Positions 17,993-28,020 are shown, numbered from the stretch's first letter. The stretch is DNA of 64,000 nt from Paludibacteraceae bacterium (GCA_017527495.1 JAFXPY010000014.1:1-64000); one strand, 5' to 3'. Notes: generated by a model from the letters alone, not told the origin. Numbers and translations are program-made.

Positions 17993-19639
17993 ATGAAAAC
18001 AACAATCAATATCAATCTTAGTGGAATGTCGTTTTGTATCGACCAAGATGCATACGATTTACTTCATGACTATCTTAAAAGCGTAGAGAAACATCTATCA
18101 TCTGACACTGACAAGTCGGAGGTGATGAAAGATATAGAGGCACGTATAGCAGAACTTTTCAGCGAGGTATTGCGTCGCCAAAAATGTGATGTCGTGTCGT
18201 CAGAAATAGTGCAAGCCGTAATTAATCAAATGGGCAAACCTGATGATTTCAATTTGGATGGAGAACCGGAGTCGATAACCCAAAAGAGCATGGAATATGC
18301 CAAGTCGGTATTTCGCCGAAAACTCTACCGAGATGCCGACAATCAAATCATTGCCGGAGTATGCTCCGGATTGGCAAAATGGCTGGGCATTGACGCAATT
18401 TGGATTCGATTGTTATTCGTTATATTCCTTTTCTTTTGGGGCTTTACGGCAATTGTGTATTGCATTTTGTGGATAGTGATGCCTGAGGCTAAAACTATGG
18501 CTCAGAAACTCGAGATGCGAGGAGAAGAACCAACAATATCAAATATTGAACGCGAACTCGACAACCAGAACAAAACAACAAGCACTGAGCGTGGCGGCTG
18601 TGCCAATTTTTTAGTAACTCTGCATAAGATATGTGTATGGTTGGTTGGCGGTTTTGTGCTATTTATTCTTTCTGTTACTCTCTTTGCTGTTTTGATGGGA
18701 CTTTTGGGAGGAATGACCGGACTCGTGGCAATGTCGCCGTTCGGAATGTTTGCAACGCTCTTTGCCGACAATAAGTGGCTCACGATTGCTCTTGTAATTT
18801 TACTCTTGCTGGCAATCGGAATACCTATCTTCGGACTGATTTATTCTTTAGTCAAGTATTTCAAAAACGGTGAACGCACCTCACCTCAAAGTATATGGAT
18901 TACTTTTATTATTTGGTTTTTATCGCTTGTTGGCTGTGTAGGTATTGGAGCCTATCAAATAGTGAATAATGCGGACAAACTTGCTGATTGGGAGGAACAG
19001 TCGTGGCACTGGTTGATAACCGAAAATGAGAAGTACGGAATTGAAGAAACCAAACAAATTTCTACAGCACCATGGCATAGCGTTGAGATACGCGGTGCTG
19101 CAAAAGTAGAACTTTGTCAATCTGACCAACAATATCTTGATGTAACAAGCAAAAATTTCGACAGCTTGAAAATAGAAGTTACAGACAGTGTATTGTCTAT
19201 TTCAACATCACATCGCGGAGAAGAAATAGTTCTTTTCACGCCGGAGTTGAAGAATATAACTCTTCAAGGAGCAGCCGAACTGACTACAGACAGCGTTTTT
19301 GAAACACAAGACTTGGCAATTAGAGTCTATGGAGCAAGTGATATAGATGTTGAAGTCGTTGCTCAAAAACTTGACATAACGGCTGCCGGAGCCTCGAAAA
19401 TAGAATTGGAGGGTAGGGCGCAGACATTTTGGCTCAATGCCACAGGAGCAAGCAGTGTAGATGCTCGAAAAATGAAAGTCGGTGTGGGTAATTTGTCTGT
19501 TGCGGGAGCAAGTACGGTTAAGGCAAATGCTTCTGATACACTCAGAGCGACAGCAACAGGAATGAGCAAAATAGAATATCAAGGCAATCCTGTACTCGAA
19601 AAACAAACAAGCGGAGGAAGCCGAATAGAAAGAAAATAA
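17993..19639 (+). CDS. PspC domain protein with C-terminal GIN (DUF2807) domain
   Basis: A 548-residue membrane protein. It has an N-terminal soluble region (1-100), a PspC domain (about 105-165: KLYRDADNQIIAGVCSGLA, then a hydrophobic helix), further membrane helices (about 205-240, 258-285 and 300-322), and an extracytoplasmic right-handed repeat domain (about 350-545). In that domain GAAKVEL, GAAELTT, GASDIDV, GASKIEL, GASSVDA and GASTVKA recur at regular intervals, the hallmark of the head-GIN domain (DUF2807). PspC proteins take part in envelope-stress responses. With PadR directly upstream it may sense or buffer membrane stress linked to the efflux system; this is inference from gene order. 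Confidence 0.88.
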   Translation: MKTTININLSGMSFCIDQDAYDLLHDYLKSVEKHLSSDTDKSEVMKDIEARIAELFSEVLRRQKCDVVSSEIVQAVINQMGKPDDFNLDGEPESITQKSMEYAKSVFRRKLYRDADNQIIAGVCSGLAKWLGIDAIWIRLLFVIFLFFWGFTAIVYCILWIVMPEAKTMAQKLEMRGEEPTISNIERELDNQNKTTSTERGGCANFLVTLHKICVWLVGGFVLFILSVTLFAVLMGLLGGMTGLVAMSPFGMFATLFADNKWLTIALVILLLLAIGIPIFGLIYSLVKYFKNGERTSPQSIWITFIIWFLSLVGCVGIGAYQIVNNADKLADWEEQSWHWLITENEKYGIEETKQISTAPWHSVEIRGAAKVELCQSDQQYLDVTSKNFDSLKIEVTDSVLSISTSHRGEEIVLFTPELKNITLQGAAELTTDSVFETQDLAIRVYGASDIDVEVVAQKLDITAAGASKIELEGRAQTFWLNATGASSVDARKMKVGVGNLSVAGASTVKANASDTLRATATGMSKIEYQGNPVLEKQTSGGSRIERK

Positions 19640-19658
19640 AACATAAATACGACTAAAA

Positions 19659-19690
19659 TTTGCAAATTTGTAAAAAAATGTTTAATTTTG
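19659..19690 (+). promoter_or_regulatory. Bacteroidota promoter for lepA
   Basis: TTTG (19659-19662), a 20-nt spacer and TAATTTTG (19683-19690), 40 nt before the lepA ATG. Confidence 0.8.
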
Positions 19691-19730
19691 CAACGATTAT
19701 GCGATTTAGGCAAGCATAAGAAGTTGATAG

Positions 19731-21533
19731 ATGAAACAGATACGCAATTTTTGCATCATAGCACATATAGATCATGGTAAGTCAACACTTGCTGACCGAC
19801 TGCTTGAATACACCAAAACTGTCGATCAGAAAGACATGGAAAACCAAGTGCTTGACGATATGGATTTGGAGAAAGAGCGTGGCATAACAATCAAAAGCCA
19901 CGCCATCCAAATGCGCTATACTTACAGAGGAGAAAAAGCAGATAAGGCAGAATATGTGCTCAATTTGATTGACACTCCGGGGCATGTGGATTTTTCTTAT
20001 GAGGTCAGTCGCTCAATAGCAGCGTGCGAAGGCGCGTTGCTTGTTGTTGATGCAAGTCAGGGAGTGCAAGCCCAAACCATTTCTAATCTCTACATGGCTC
20101 TCGAACATGATTTGGAGATAATTCCAGTACTTAATAAATGCGATATGGACTCCGCCATGCCTGAAATGGTGGAGGACGAAATAATTGAGCTTCTCGGTTG
20201 CAAACGCGAAGATATTATCCGTGCAAGCGGAAAAACAGGTCTCGGCGTAGAGGAAATCCTCAATGCTATCATAGAGCGCGTGCCTGCGCCGCAAGGCGAC
20301 CCGGAAGTTCCACTGCAATGCCTTATATTCGACTCCGTGTTTAATTCGTTCCGCGGAATAATTGCCTATTTTAAAGTTGTTAATGGCGTATTGCGTACCG
20401 GCGACCACGTGAAGTTTTTCAATACAGGCAAAGAATATGACGCCGACGAAATAGGTGTGCTCAAACTTACAATGCAACCGACCAAAGAGTTGCGTACAGG
20501 CGATGTGGGATATATCATAAGCGGTATAAAGACATCTACTGAAGTGAAGGTTGGTGACACAATAACTCATGTGGCGCGTCCTTGCGACAAAGCAATAGAC
20601 GGCTTTGAGGAAGTCAAGCCAATGGTCTTTGCAGGTGTCTATCCGATTGAGACAGAAGACTATGAGAACCTGCGAGCAAGCCTTGAAAAATTGCAACTCA
20701 ACGACGCAAGTCTTACATTCACACCAGAAAGCTCTGTAGCGCTCGGCTTCGGCTTCCGTTGCGGTTTTCTCGGACTGCTCCACATGGAGATTGTGCAAGA
20801 ACGCTTAGACCGCGAGTTTGACATGGATGTGATCACCACCGTGCCTAATGTGTCGTATCTCGTATATGACAAGCAGGGTGAGGTAAAAGAGGTGCACAAC
20901 CCGGCAGGGATGCCGGACCTGACGCTTATCGACCACATCGAAGAACCTTACATACGAGCTTCAATTATCACAGCAACAACATATATCGGACCAATAATGA
21001 CTCTCTGTCTCGGCAAACGCGGTGAATTGGTAAAACAAGAGTATATCTCAGGAAATCGTGTAGAGATATTGTTCGACTTGCCGCTCGGTGAGATAGTGAT
21101 TGATTTCTACGACAAATTGAAATCCATATCGAAGGGATACGCCTCATTCGACTATCATTCCAATGGCTATCGTCAGTCTGATTTGGTCAAACTTGATATT
21201 TTGCTCAATGGAGAGCAAGTAGATGCTTTGTCAACGCTTACTCATCGTTCCAATGCTGTAGATTTTGGGCGTCGGATGTGTGAAAAACTCAAAGAACTCT
21301 TGCCTCGTCAGCAGTTTGACATAGCCATACAGGCTGCCATAGGAGCTAAGATCATTGCGCGTGAGACGGTCAAGCAAGTGCGTAAAGACGTAACGGCAAA
21401 GTGTTATGGCGGCGATATAAGCCGTAAGCGCAAACTGCTTGAAAAACAAAAACGCGGTAAGAAACGAATGAAGCAGATAGGTAATGTCGAAGTACCGCAA
21501 AAGGCTTTCCTTGCTGTGCTGAAATTAGACTAA
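19731..21533 (+). CDS. lepA: Elongation factor 4 (ribosome back-translocase)
   Basis: A 600-residue GTPase that acts on stalled or mistranslocated ribosomes; the length is normal. G-domain motifs are AHIDHGKST (about 11-19), ERGITIKSH (about 49-57), DTPGHVDF (about 84-91) and NKCDM (about 138-142). The LepA-specific C-terminus, ending in [28 protein letters not shown], is intact (only its ends are quoted: KRKLLEKQ and VPQKAF). It has its own promoter, and the antiporter gene follows 32 bp later. Confidence 0.97.
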   Translation: MKQIRNFCIIAHIDHGKSTLADRLLEYTKTVDQKDMENQVLDDMDLEKERGITIKSHAIQMRYTYRGEKADKAEYVLNLIDTPGHVDFSYEVSRSIAACEGALLVVDASQGVQAQTISNLYMALEHDLEIIPVLNKCDMDSAMPEMVEDEIIELLGCKREDIIRASGKTGLGVEEILNAIIERVPAPQGDPEVPLQCLIFDSVFNSFRGIIAYFKVVNGVLRTGDHVKFFNTGKEYDADEIGVLKLTMQPTKELRTGDVGYIISGIKTSTEVKVGDTITHVARPCDKAIDGFEEVKPMVFAGVYPIETEDYENLRASLEKLQLNDASLTFTPESSVALGFGFRCGFLGLLHMEIVQERLDREFDMDVITTVPNVSYLVYDKQGEVKEVHNPAGMPDLTLIDHIEEPYIRASIITATTYIGPIMTLCLGKRGELVKQEYISGNRVEILFDLPLGEIVIDFYDKLKSISKGYASFDYHSNGYRQSDLVKLDILLNGEQVDALSTLTHRSNAVDFGRRMCEKLKELLPRQQFDIAIQAAIGAKIIARETVKQVRKDVTAKCYGGDISRKRKLLEKQKRGKKRMKQIGNVEVPQKAFLAVLKLD

Positions 21534-21565
21534 GAAGTACTCAAAAAATATAAAAACCAAAAAAC

Positions 21566-23011
21566 ATGAATGATTCATTATTATTAGATTCGTTGTCAGC
21601 AGTGAAAGACACTGTTGTACAAGCGATGGAATCGGTTGCGTCAGGCACAACAATTAACGAGGTCGCGCAACAAGCATCGGAAGGCGGATTGGAAAACCTG
21701 CCTGCATGGACAATGATTCCATTTGTACTTATGTTGCTTATGATAGCAATAGGACCACTCGTGGCAGAACATTGGTGGGAGAAAAATGCCAACAAGCTTA
21801 TTGTTTCTCTCCTTCTCGGTGTTCCGACAGCTGTTTATTTCATGATCGCCTATGGAATGGATGGCGTTCATGCTCTTGAACATCAGGTGATTTACGACTA
21901 TGTGCCGTTCATCATTCTCTTGCTCTCATTGTATGTCATTACAGGTGGTATTCACCTCAGTGGTGATATAAAGGCAAAACCTATTGTCAACACATGCTTC
22001 CTTGCCTTAGGTTGGGTATTGGCAAGTATAATGGGAACAACAGGTGCTGCCATGTTACTTATTCGTCCGTTGATAACTACTAACCAACAGCGTAAGTACT
22101 CGACTCACACCATTCTGTTCTTTATCGCTTTGGTGGCCAACTGCGGCGGACTTCTCACTCCGCTTGGAGACCCCCCATTGTTTATGCTTTTCCTGCGTGG
22201 TGCTGAATTTACATGGTTCATGGGTATGTGGGGACCATGGTTAGTAACTGGTGCTATCCTGCTTGTTATGTACTACATTTGGGACACCATCATGTACAAA
22301 AAAGAGGATTGGACGGCATTGTCGGCAGACTCACGCGAACAAGTGCCATTGCACCTCGGTGGTTCTATCAACTTCATCTACCTCATTGGTGTTGTGCTTG
22401 CTGTTGCATTTATCAATGTCGGAACAATACCGGCAATGGGCGAACACGATGCTCCTATCTGGCTCAAGTTCTTGCGCGAGATAGTATTGCTCTCATTGAT
22501 GTTCCTCTCGCTCTATACAACAAAGAAAAAAGTTCGTTTCGAACTGAACAAATTCACATGGGATCCAATCGTGGAAGTTGCCTTCTTGTTCTTGGGTATA
22601 TTCACCACGATGACACCTGCTTTGATATTCCTCAACCATCACGCCGGTTCGTTAGGATTCGACCAACCATGGCAATTCTACTATTCAACAGGTCTTTTGT
22701 CGTCATTCCTCGACAATACACCTACAGCTGTTGCCTTCCACTCTGTTGCTACAGGTGTTGATTTCTCACAAACAGCTGTTGCTGCTGAGGCTATAGTTGC
22801 CGGCATACCGGAAAAAATACTTGAGGCAATTTGCATCGGTGCAGTATTCTTTGGAGCAATGACATATATCGGCAACGGACCTAACTTCATGGTTAAGGCT
22901 ATTGCGGAAGAAAACAAAATCAAGATGCCTTCATTCTTTGGCTATATGATTAAGTTCTCTCTCATCGTATTGTTGCCGGTTTATATCATCGTACAACTTT
23001 TATTCCTATAA
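21566..23011 (+). CDS. NhaD/ArsB-type sodium:proton antiporter
   Basis: A 481-residue inner-membrane protein with about twelve hydrophobic segments of the ion-transporter superfamily. The signature LTPLGDPPLFMLFLRG lies at about residue 200, and the second half carries the mirrored motif SSFLDNTPTAVAFH (about 377-390) and MTYIGNGPNFMVKA (about 432-445). This pairing is typical of the Bacteroidota sodium:proton antiporters annotated NhaD; citrate and arsenite carriers share the fold but usually lack GDPPL. An N-terminal extension of about 50 residues precedes the first helix. It exports sodium and helps pH homeostasis. Confidence 0.85.
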   Translation: MNDSLLLDSLSAVKDTVVQAMESVASGTTINEVAQQASEGGLENLPAWTMIPFVLMLLMIAIGPLVAEHWWEKNANKLIVSLLLGVPTAVYFMIAYGMDGVHALEHQVIYDYVPFIILLLSLYVITGGIHLSGDIKAKPIVNTCFLALGWVLASIMGTTGAAMLLIRPLITTNQQRKYSTHTILFFIALVANCGGLLTPLGDPPLFMLFLRGAEFTWFMGMWGPWLVTGAILLVMYYIWDTIMYKKEDWTALSADSREQVPLHLGGSINFIYLIGVVLAVAFINVGTIPAMGEHDAPIWLKFLREIVLLSLMFLSLYTTKKKVRFELNKFTWDPIVEVAFLFLGIFTTMTPALIFLNHHAGSLGFDQPWQFYYSTGLLSSFLDNTPTAVAFHSVATGVDFSQTAVAAEAIVAGIPEKILEAICIGAVFFGAMTYIGNGPNFMVKAIAEENKIKMPSFFGYMIKFSLIVLLPVYIIVQLLFL

Positions 23012-23020
23012 AAATAATTC

Positions 23021-23068
23021 ATTGTTGAGATGACAAATTTGAGTTTGTCATCTCAACAATTATATTTC
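23021..23068 (+). terminator. Strong intrinsic terminator after the antiporter gene
   Basis: Perfect 17-bp stem (23021-23037 with 23044-23060; core TTGAGATGACAAA), 6-nt loop, then TATATTTC. It ends 12 bp before the next start codon. The stem is symmetric enough to act in both directions. Confidence 0.85.
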
Positions 23069-23079
23069 AAAATTTATAT

Positions 23080-24057
23080 ATGCCAGAAACAAGAGACATA
23101 ACATTGTGGGAACTGATACTGCGGTTCTTCAAGTGGTGCGGAAAAGGACTAAAAGCTTTTTTCATTTGGATTGGGGAGCTGATAAAATTGAGTTTCCGCA
23201 AGTGGTATATCATGCTTCTTTTTCTCGTTTTATGTGTTGGAGTCGGGTGGTATATTTCTCGTCCAACCAATCGCATCTATTATGCTCAAGGAGTAATGAT
23301 GGTTAATGGACCAACGCCCTTTGATGTTAAAGAAGCACTTGAACCGCTCAATCATGCTATGCAACAAAACTTAGAACCATCGCTTGCCTTTGCGCAACAA
23401 TTAGGTCTGCCTTTTGAAGAGGTTAATGGACTTCGTTGGGTTGGATGTTTTAATGTAATTGATGCATTAAATGACTCTATTCCTGATTTTGTTGATTTCA
23501 ACAGTCAATATGGAAGCAACGACACAATTTTTCGCATATCACCTTTCTATTTGGGAATACAAATTGAAACCAAAAAACTCAAACAACTTCCTACCATAGA
23601 AAAAGGAATAGCTGATTTTGTAAATACCAATCCGGCTATAATATGCAAGTATGAAGCCAAAAAGAAATCTTTGGAAGAAGAATTGGTAGCGAGTGACCAA
23701 CAATTGATGTATCTTGATAGCTTATCAAAACTTTTCTATTTTGATTATCCTCAAGGTCCTCAAATAGATATTAATAGTTCCAAATCCGGAACAATAATAA
23801 TGGGTAAACGGAGTATAGACCTGCTTACTGAAGACATATTTGAGTTGATCAAACACCGTCAAAAAGTAGAAATGGAGTTATCTGTTTATTCACAACCAGT
23901 AGCATTTATTACTCATTTGTCAGCTTTGCCTAAAGCAAAAAATAATAGATTGTTGTGCGTTATTTTGGGCTTTCTTATAGGCTGTATTTTAGGCCTATGT
24001 ACAGCAAAAATTGTAGAGAATAGAAAGCAAATTAGAGAATGGCTGACAACTAAATAG
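23080..24057 (+). CDS. Wzz-like chain-length determinant family protein
   Basis: A 325-residue protein with two membrane helices, one near the N-terminus (about 44-63) and one near the C-terminus (about 293-311), and a large periplasmic portion between them with helical, charged stretches (about 195-275). This topology, with a basic cytoplasmic C-tail, matches polysaccharide co-polymerases of the Wzz family that set O-antigen or capsule length. I see no Walker motif, so it is not a tyrosine autokinase. An extra 40-residue amphipathic N-terminus is unusual. No glycosyltransferases are adjacent, so assignment to a pathway is open. Confidence 0.6.
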   Translation: MPETRDITLWELILRFFKWCGKGLKAFFIWIGELIKLSFRKWYIMLLFLVLCVGVGWYISRPTNRIYYAQGVMMVNGPTPFDVKEALEPLNHAMQQNLEPSLAFAQQLGLPFEEVNGLRWVGCFNVIDALNDSIPDFVDFNSQYGSNDTIFRISPFYLGIQIETKKLKQLPTIEKGIADFVNTNPAIICKYEAKKKSLEEELVASDQQLMYLDSLSKLFYFDYPQGPQIDINSSKSGTIIMGKRSIDLLTEDIFELIKHRQKVEMELSVYSQPVAFITHLSALPKAKNNRLLCVILGFLIGCILGLCTAKIVENRKQIREWLTTK

Positions 24058-24065
24058 AATTTTGT

Positions 24066-24761
24066 TTGAGAATAGACGTAAGTAATTTGTTAGACCTTTT
24101 TTTCCCGCCATTATGCAGAAATTGTGGTTCTTTGCTTGCCGACAATGAGCATGAATTATGTTCAACTTGTTTGACAACTCTGCCGCGCACCAACATGGAC
24201 CAACACTTTCAGAATCAGGCAGAGTCGAGACTCGAAGGGCAGGCTACCTTTATGCGAGCTGCGGCGTATTGCTGGTACAGCAAGGAAACGACACTGCGCA
24301 CTATGATTCATAAGGCAAAGTATTTCAACCATCCCGAAATTCTCTATCGCCTCACGCAGCAGGCGATAACGGAGTGGTCGGGAAATGGTTTTTTCAATGG
24401 AATAGATGCCGTTGTGCCGGTGCCGATGCATAAACAGAAAATGCGTGAAAGAGGCTATAATCAAACCGATTATATAGCGCAAGCCTTTGCAGACACACTA
24501 CATATTTCTATGTATGAGGATGCTTTGATTAGAAGCAGAAACGACAAAGCTCAAGCAATGCAAATTGACAACGCCCTAAGAAAAAGCAATGTACGAGGCG
24601 CGTTTGAGCCTAACAAAAATGTAGAGCTAAAGGGCAAGACGATACTTCTTGTTGATGATGTTCTGACCACAGGCGCAACAATAGCCGAATGTGCAAAGCA
24701 GTTGCACAAACATAAAAATGTGAAAATAGTAGTTTTTACACTTGGAATAAGTGTAAAATAA
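24066..24761 (+). CDS. ComF family phosphoribosyltransferase-like protein
   Basis: A 231-residue protein with an N-terminal double zinc motif CRNCGSLLADNEHELCSTC (about 18-37) and a C-terminal type I phosphoribosyltransferase domain carrying the PRPP loop ILLVDDVLTTGAT (about 198-210). ComF relatives take part in DNA uptake or handling of imported DNA. The start is TTG at 24066: it is the only start codon between the in-frame stop at 24051 and the zinc motif. It follows the Wzz-like gene by 8 bp, so the two are probably co-transcribed. Confidence 0.9.
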   Translation: MRIDVSNLLDLFFPPLCRNCGSLLADNEHELCSTCLTTLPRTNMDQHFQNQAESRLEGQATFMRAAAYCWYSKETTLRTMIHKAKYFNHPEILYRLTQQAITEWSGNGFFNGIDAVVPVPMHKQKMRERGYNQTDYIAQAFADTLHISMYEDALIRSRNDKAQAMQIDNALRKSNVRGAFEPNKNVELKGKTILLVDDVLTTGATIAECAKQLHKHKNVKIVVFTLGISVK

Positions 24762-24802
24762 CAAATAACAAAAACTTAACACAAACTAAACACCAAAAAA
24801 CA

Positions 24803-27800
24803 ATGAAAAAACTTTTATCTTTTTTTGCAGCATTGATGCTGTCTGTTGTGGCTGTTTTTGCTGCAACAGTCGTAACCGTTGATGTGTCCCAATACGGAAC
24901 CACATCATTCACCACTCCGGAGGGAATAACTTTTGTTGCCGACACTGCTGCCGGCTCTGTTAATTCTCCTATTTACAATTCTAACGACAAAGGTTTGCGT
25001 CTTTACAAAAGTAATGCTCTGACAATTACAGCCAAAGACACAATCACAAAAATTGTTTTTAATCTCAATAAACAAGGCGTTGATCGTATCTGCAATGTCA
25101 TTCCTTCTGTTGGCACCTGCGTTACTGACAAAGATGCCGCAACCGTTACATGGCAGGGCATTGGCACGGACTCTCTCGTTCTTATTGTTGGTGAGCCTAT
25201 AGGAACTAAGGCTTCTCAATTTTGTTTCTCTGTTTGCACCCTCGAACTTAATGGCGAAGGTGGAGGTGAGACACCAATTGAAGAACCCAAATACGACACA
25301 CTGACTGTTGCTCAGGCTGTAGCTCTTGCTCAAACACTCAACAAAGACACAAGTGAGAGAGTGAATGTTGTAGGTTATGTTACTGAGATAGCTACTGTTT
25401 ATAATGCCAACAAGAACTATATTTCGTTCTGGGTGGCAGACGAGGCCGATGGAGAAAGTGCTTTTGAGTTCTATCGTGCAACACCTGACCCTGCAACAGG
25501 TAGCTCAGTAAAAGTGGGCGACAAAGTTATAGGCAATGGCCGAATAGTAATGTATGTAAGCGGAGAAAAACAAATTCCTGAATTTATGGCTGGTGCTACT
25601 TACCAAATTCTTGAAGCTGCTGCTCCACAACTTCCTGACACTCTAACTGTTGCTCAAGCGCTCGAAATTGCACACCAACTTGCAAAAGACGAGACAACAC
25701 AAGAAATCTACACAGTAAAAGGTGTTGTAACAAGTGTTCGTTATGCTTATTCAGAAAATTATGGTACACTGTCTGTTTATGTTTCTGACTCGCTTGACAA
25801 CTCGCAAGACTTTCAATTCTATAAAGCTGCTCCGGCAACCGAAGCCGACCGCGATGTAAAGAAAGGTGATGTTGTCGTTGCAACAGGTAATTTCACACGC
25901 TATGTTAATCAATACGAATTGATTAATAGTACCGACTTCAAGATTCTTGAAGCAGCTCCTGCGGATACAACACAAAATCCAGACACAACTATCGTAACCC
26001 CGATAGAAAATGACACCCTCACAGTTGCAGAGGCTCTTGAAGTGATTGCCGAATTAGGCACAGCTACAAGTGCTGACGAATATAATGTTGTAGGTTATGT
26101 AACCGAAATAGCCACACCATGGTCAGACCAATACGGCAATATATCATTGTGGGTAGCCGATACAAAAGACGGCGGTCAAGCTCTCCAACTCTTCCGTGTT
26201 CAACCGATGGCAGAAACTGACAAAGCCGTTAAAATAGGCGACAAAGTTCTTGCTGTAGGTAAGTTGAAATCCTACAACGGCACACCAGAAATGGACGCAA
26301 AAGGTAAATACGGCATTATTGAGGTTGCTCCAAACGATACAACTCCTGTAACACCGATAGAAAACGACACCCTCACAGTTGCAGAGGCTCTTGAAGTGAT
26401 TGCCGAATTAGGCACAGCTACAAGTGCTGACGAATATAATGTTGTAGGTTATGTAACCGAAATAGCCTCACCATGGTCAGACCAATACGGCAATATCTCA
26501 TTGTGGGTAGCCGATACAAAAGACGGCGGTCAAGCTCTCCAACTCTTCCGTGTTCAACCGATGGCAGAAACCGACAAAGCCGTTAAAGTAGGCGACAAAG
26601 TTCTTGCTGTAGGTAAGTTGAAATCCTACAACGGCACACCTGAAATGGACGCAAAAGGTAAATACGGCATTATTGAGGTTGCTCCAAACGATACAACTCC
26701 TGTAACCCCGATAGAAAATGACACCCTCACAGTTGCAGAGGCTCTTGAAGTGATTGCCGAATTAGGCACAGCTACAAGTGCTGACGAATATAATGTTGTA
26801 GGTTACGTAACAGAGATTGCCACACCATGGTCAGACCAATACGGCAATATATCATTGTGGGTAGCCGATACAAAAGATGGCGGTCAAGCTCTCCAACTCT
26901 TCCGTGTTCAACCGATGGCAGAAACTGACAAAGCCGTTAAAGTAGGCGACAAAGTTCTTGCTGTAGGTAAGTTGAAATCCTACAACGGCACACCAGAAAT
27001 GGACGCAAAAGGTAAATACGGCATTATTGAGGTTGCTCCAAACGATACAACTCCTGTAACCCCGATAGAAAACGACACCCTCAGTGTAGCTGAAGCTCTT
27101 GAACTCACAAATGCACTTGCCAAAGACGCTAAGACCGACAAAGAATATACTATTGTTGGTTATGTTGCTTCTATACCAACTTCATGGTCTGTACAATATG
27201 GTAATATAACTCTGAATATTGCAGACGAAAAAGATGGCCAAGAGACCTTTATGCTCTATCGAGTTAAACCTGAATTGGCAGCTGACAGTGCCGTTAAAGT
27301 AGGCGACAAGATTGTGGCAACAGGCATATTACAAAACTTCAGAGGTAACACACCGGAAATGATTGCCGGCGGTAAATATGCTATTATTGAGGTTGCTCCA
27401 AACGATACAACTCCTGTAACACCGGTAGAAATTGACACTATCACAGTGGCAGAAGCCCTCGATATTATTGCTGCATTAGAAAATGATGAGACGAAAAATC
27501 CTTACGCAGTTATTGGCTATGTAACTGAACTTGACGGGACTTACTCAGAAGAGTATAATGATGTTTCATTATGGATAGCAGATGCAGAGGATGGCGGTAA
27601 AGACCTCTATCTATATCATGTTAAATCGCAGGCAGAAGCAGACAAGAATGTCAAAGTAGGCGATCGTGTTTTGGCTGTCGGCCAATTGATGAACTATATG
27701 GGTAACACTCCTGAGATGTTCACCGGACAATATCATATAATTCCGATTTCAGGTTTGCAGTTCGTTAGCGCAGAAACACTCGTCTCTGTTGTAGATGGTC

Positions 27801-27961
27801 AGTTGGTAGTAAAAGCACAAGGCAATGTGCAAATCTATAATGTTGCCGGACAAATGATTTACAACGCAAGTGTTGCAGGTCAAACAACAATCACCGGTTT
27901 ACAACAAGGTCAGGTATTGCTCGTACGAGTTAATAACCAAATCGCAAAAGTTGTATTCTGA
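24803..27961 (+). CDS. T9SS-sorted surface protein with seven OB-fold-like repeats
   Basis: A 1052-residue secreted protein. It has a signal peptide (about 1-20), an N-terminal beta domain (about 21-150) shared with two proteins further downstream, seven repeats of 110-120 residues (about 163-990), and a type A sorting domain (about 990-1052, NVQIYNVAGQMIYN to the end). Each repeat begins DTLTVAEALE or similar, then VVGYVTEI, a Trp/Ala/Asp strand (ISLWVADTKDG) and VKVGDKVLAVGKL. That is a five-strand barrel pattern like the OB-fold modules of YhcR-type extracellular nucleases. Repeats 3-5 are nearly identical at DNA level. No catalytic domain is present. Likely a surface adhesin or binding protein; ligand unknown. 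Confidence 0.8.
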   Translation: MKKLLSFFAALMLSVVAVFAATVVTVDVSQYGTTSFTTPEGITFVADTAAGSVNSPIYNSNDKGLRLYKSNALTITAKDTITKIVFNLNKQGVDRICNVIPSVGTCVTDKDAATVTWQGIGTDSLVLIVGEPIGTKASQFCFSVCTLELNGEGGGETPIEEPKYDTLTVAQAVALAQTLNKDTSERVNVVGYVTEIATVYNANKNYISFWVADEADGESAFEFYRATPDPATGSSVKVGDKVIGNGRIVMYVSGEKQIPEFMAGATYQILEAAAPQLPDTLTVAQALEIAHQLAKDETTQEIYTVKGVVTSVRYAYSENYGTLSVYVSDSLDNSQDFQFYKAAPATEADRDVKKGDVVVATGNFTRYVNQYELINSTDFKILEAAPADTTQNPDTTIVTPIENDTLTVAEALEVIAELGTATSADEYNVVGYVTEIATPWSDQYGNISLWVADTKDGGQALQLFRVQPMAETDKAVKIGDKVLAVGKLKSYNGTPEMDAKGKYGIIEVAPNDTTPVTPIENDTLTVAEALEVIAELGTATSADEYNVVGYVTEIASPWSDQYGNISLWVADTKDGGQALQLFRVQPMAETDKAVKVGDKVLAVGKLKSYNGTPEMDAKGKYGIIEVAPNDTTPVTPIENDTLTVAEALEVIAELGTATSADEYNVVGYVTEIATPWSDQYGNISLWVADTKDGGQALQLFRVQPMAETDKAVKVGDKVLAVGKLKSYNGTPEMDAKGKYGIIEVAPNDTTPVTPIENDTLSVAEALELTNALAKDAKTDKEYTIVGYVASIPTSWSVQYGNITLNIADEKDGQETFMLYRVKPELAADSAVKVGDKIVATGILQNFRGNTPEMIAGGKYAIIEVAPNDTTPVTPVEIDTITVAEALDIIAALENDETKNPYAVIGYVTELDGTYSEEYNDVSLWIADAEDGGKDLYLYHVKSQAEADKNVKVGDRVLAVGQLMNYMGNTPEMFTGQYHIIPISGLQFVSAETLVSVVDGQLVVKAQGNVQIYNVAGQMIYNASVAGQTTITGLQQGQVLLVRVNNQIAKVVF
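26012..27073 (+). repeat. Three near-identical 354-bp tandem coding units
   Basis: Units start at 26012, 26366 and 26720, exactly 354 bp (118 codons) apart, each beginning GACACCCTCACAGTTGCAGA. They differ at only a handful of positions (for example ATAGCCACACCATGG against ATAGCCTCACCATGG). A fourth, diverged unit begins at 27074 in the same phase. The exact phase keeps the reading frame in any gain or loss of units. Confidence 0.95.
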
Positions 27962-27978
27962 TTTTTTAAATTAATATC

Positions 27979-28020
27979 AAGTTGGAGCATTTCGAGCAGA
28001 GATGCTCCAACTTTTATTTT
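27979..28020 (+). terminator. Intrinsic terminator after the OB-repeat gene
   Basis: Perfect 12-bp stem (AAGTTGGAGCAT at 27979-27990 with ATGCTCCAACTT at 28002-28013), 11-nt loop and T-rich tail. It overlaps the longest frame of the next gene and argues for that gene's start at 28027. Confidence 0.85.

Noticed and set aside
20013..20798. A 261-codon open frame on the minus strand
   Set aside because: It is antisense to lepA; the Cys/His-rich, low-conservation translation is typical of a shadow frame.
22213..22761. A 182-codon open frame on the plus strand inside the antiporter gene
   Set aside because: It overlaps the antiporter in another frame; the antiporter has motifs and a good start, this frame has none.
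26012..27073. CRISPR-like or insertion-sequence-like direct repeats
   Set aside because: The 354-bp units are continuous coding sequence in phase, with no short spacers and no cas genes.
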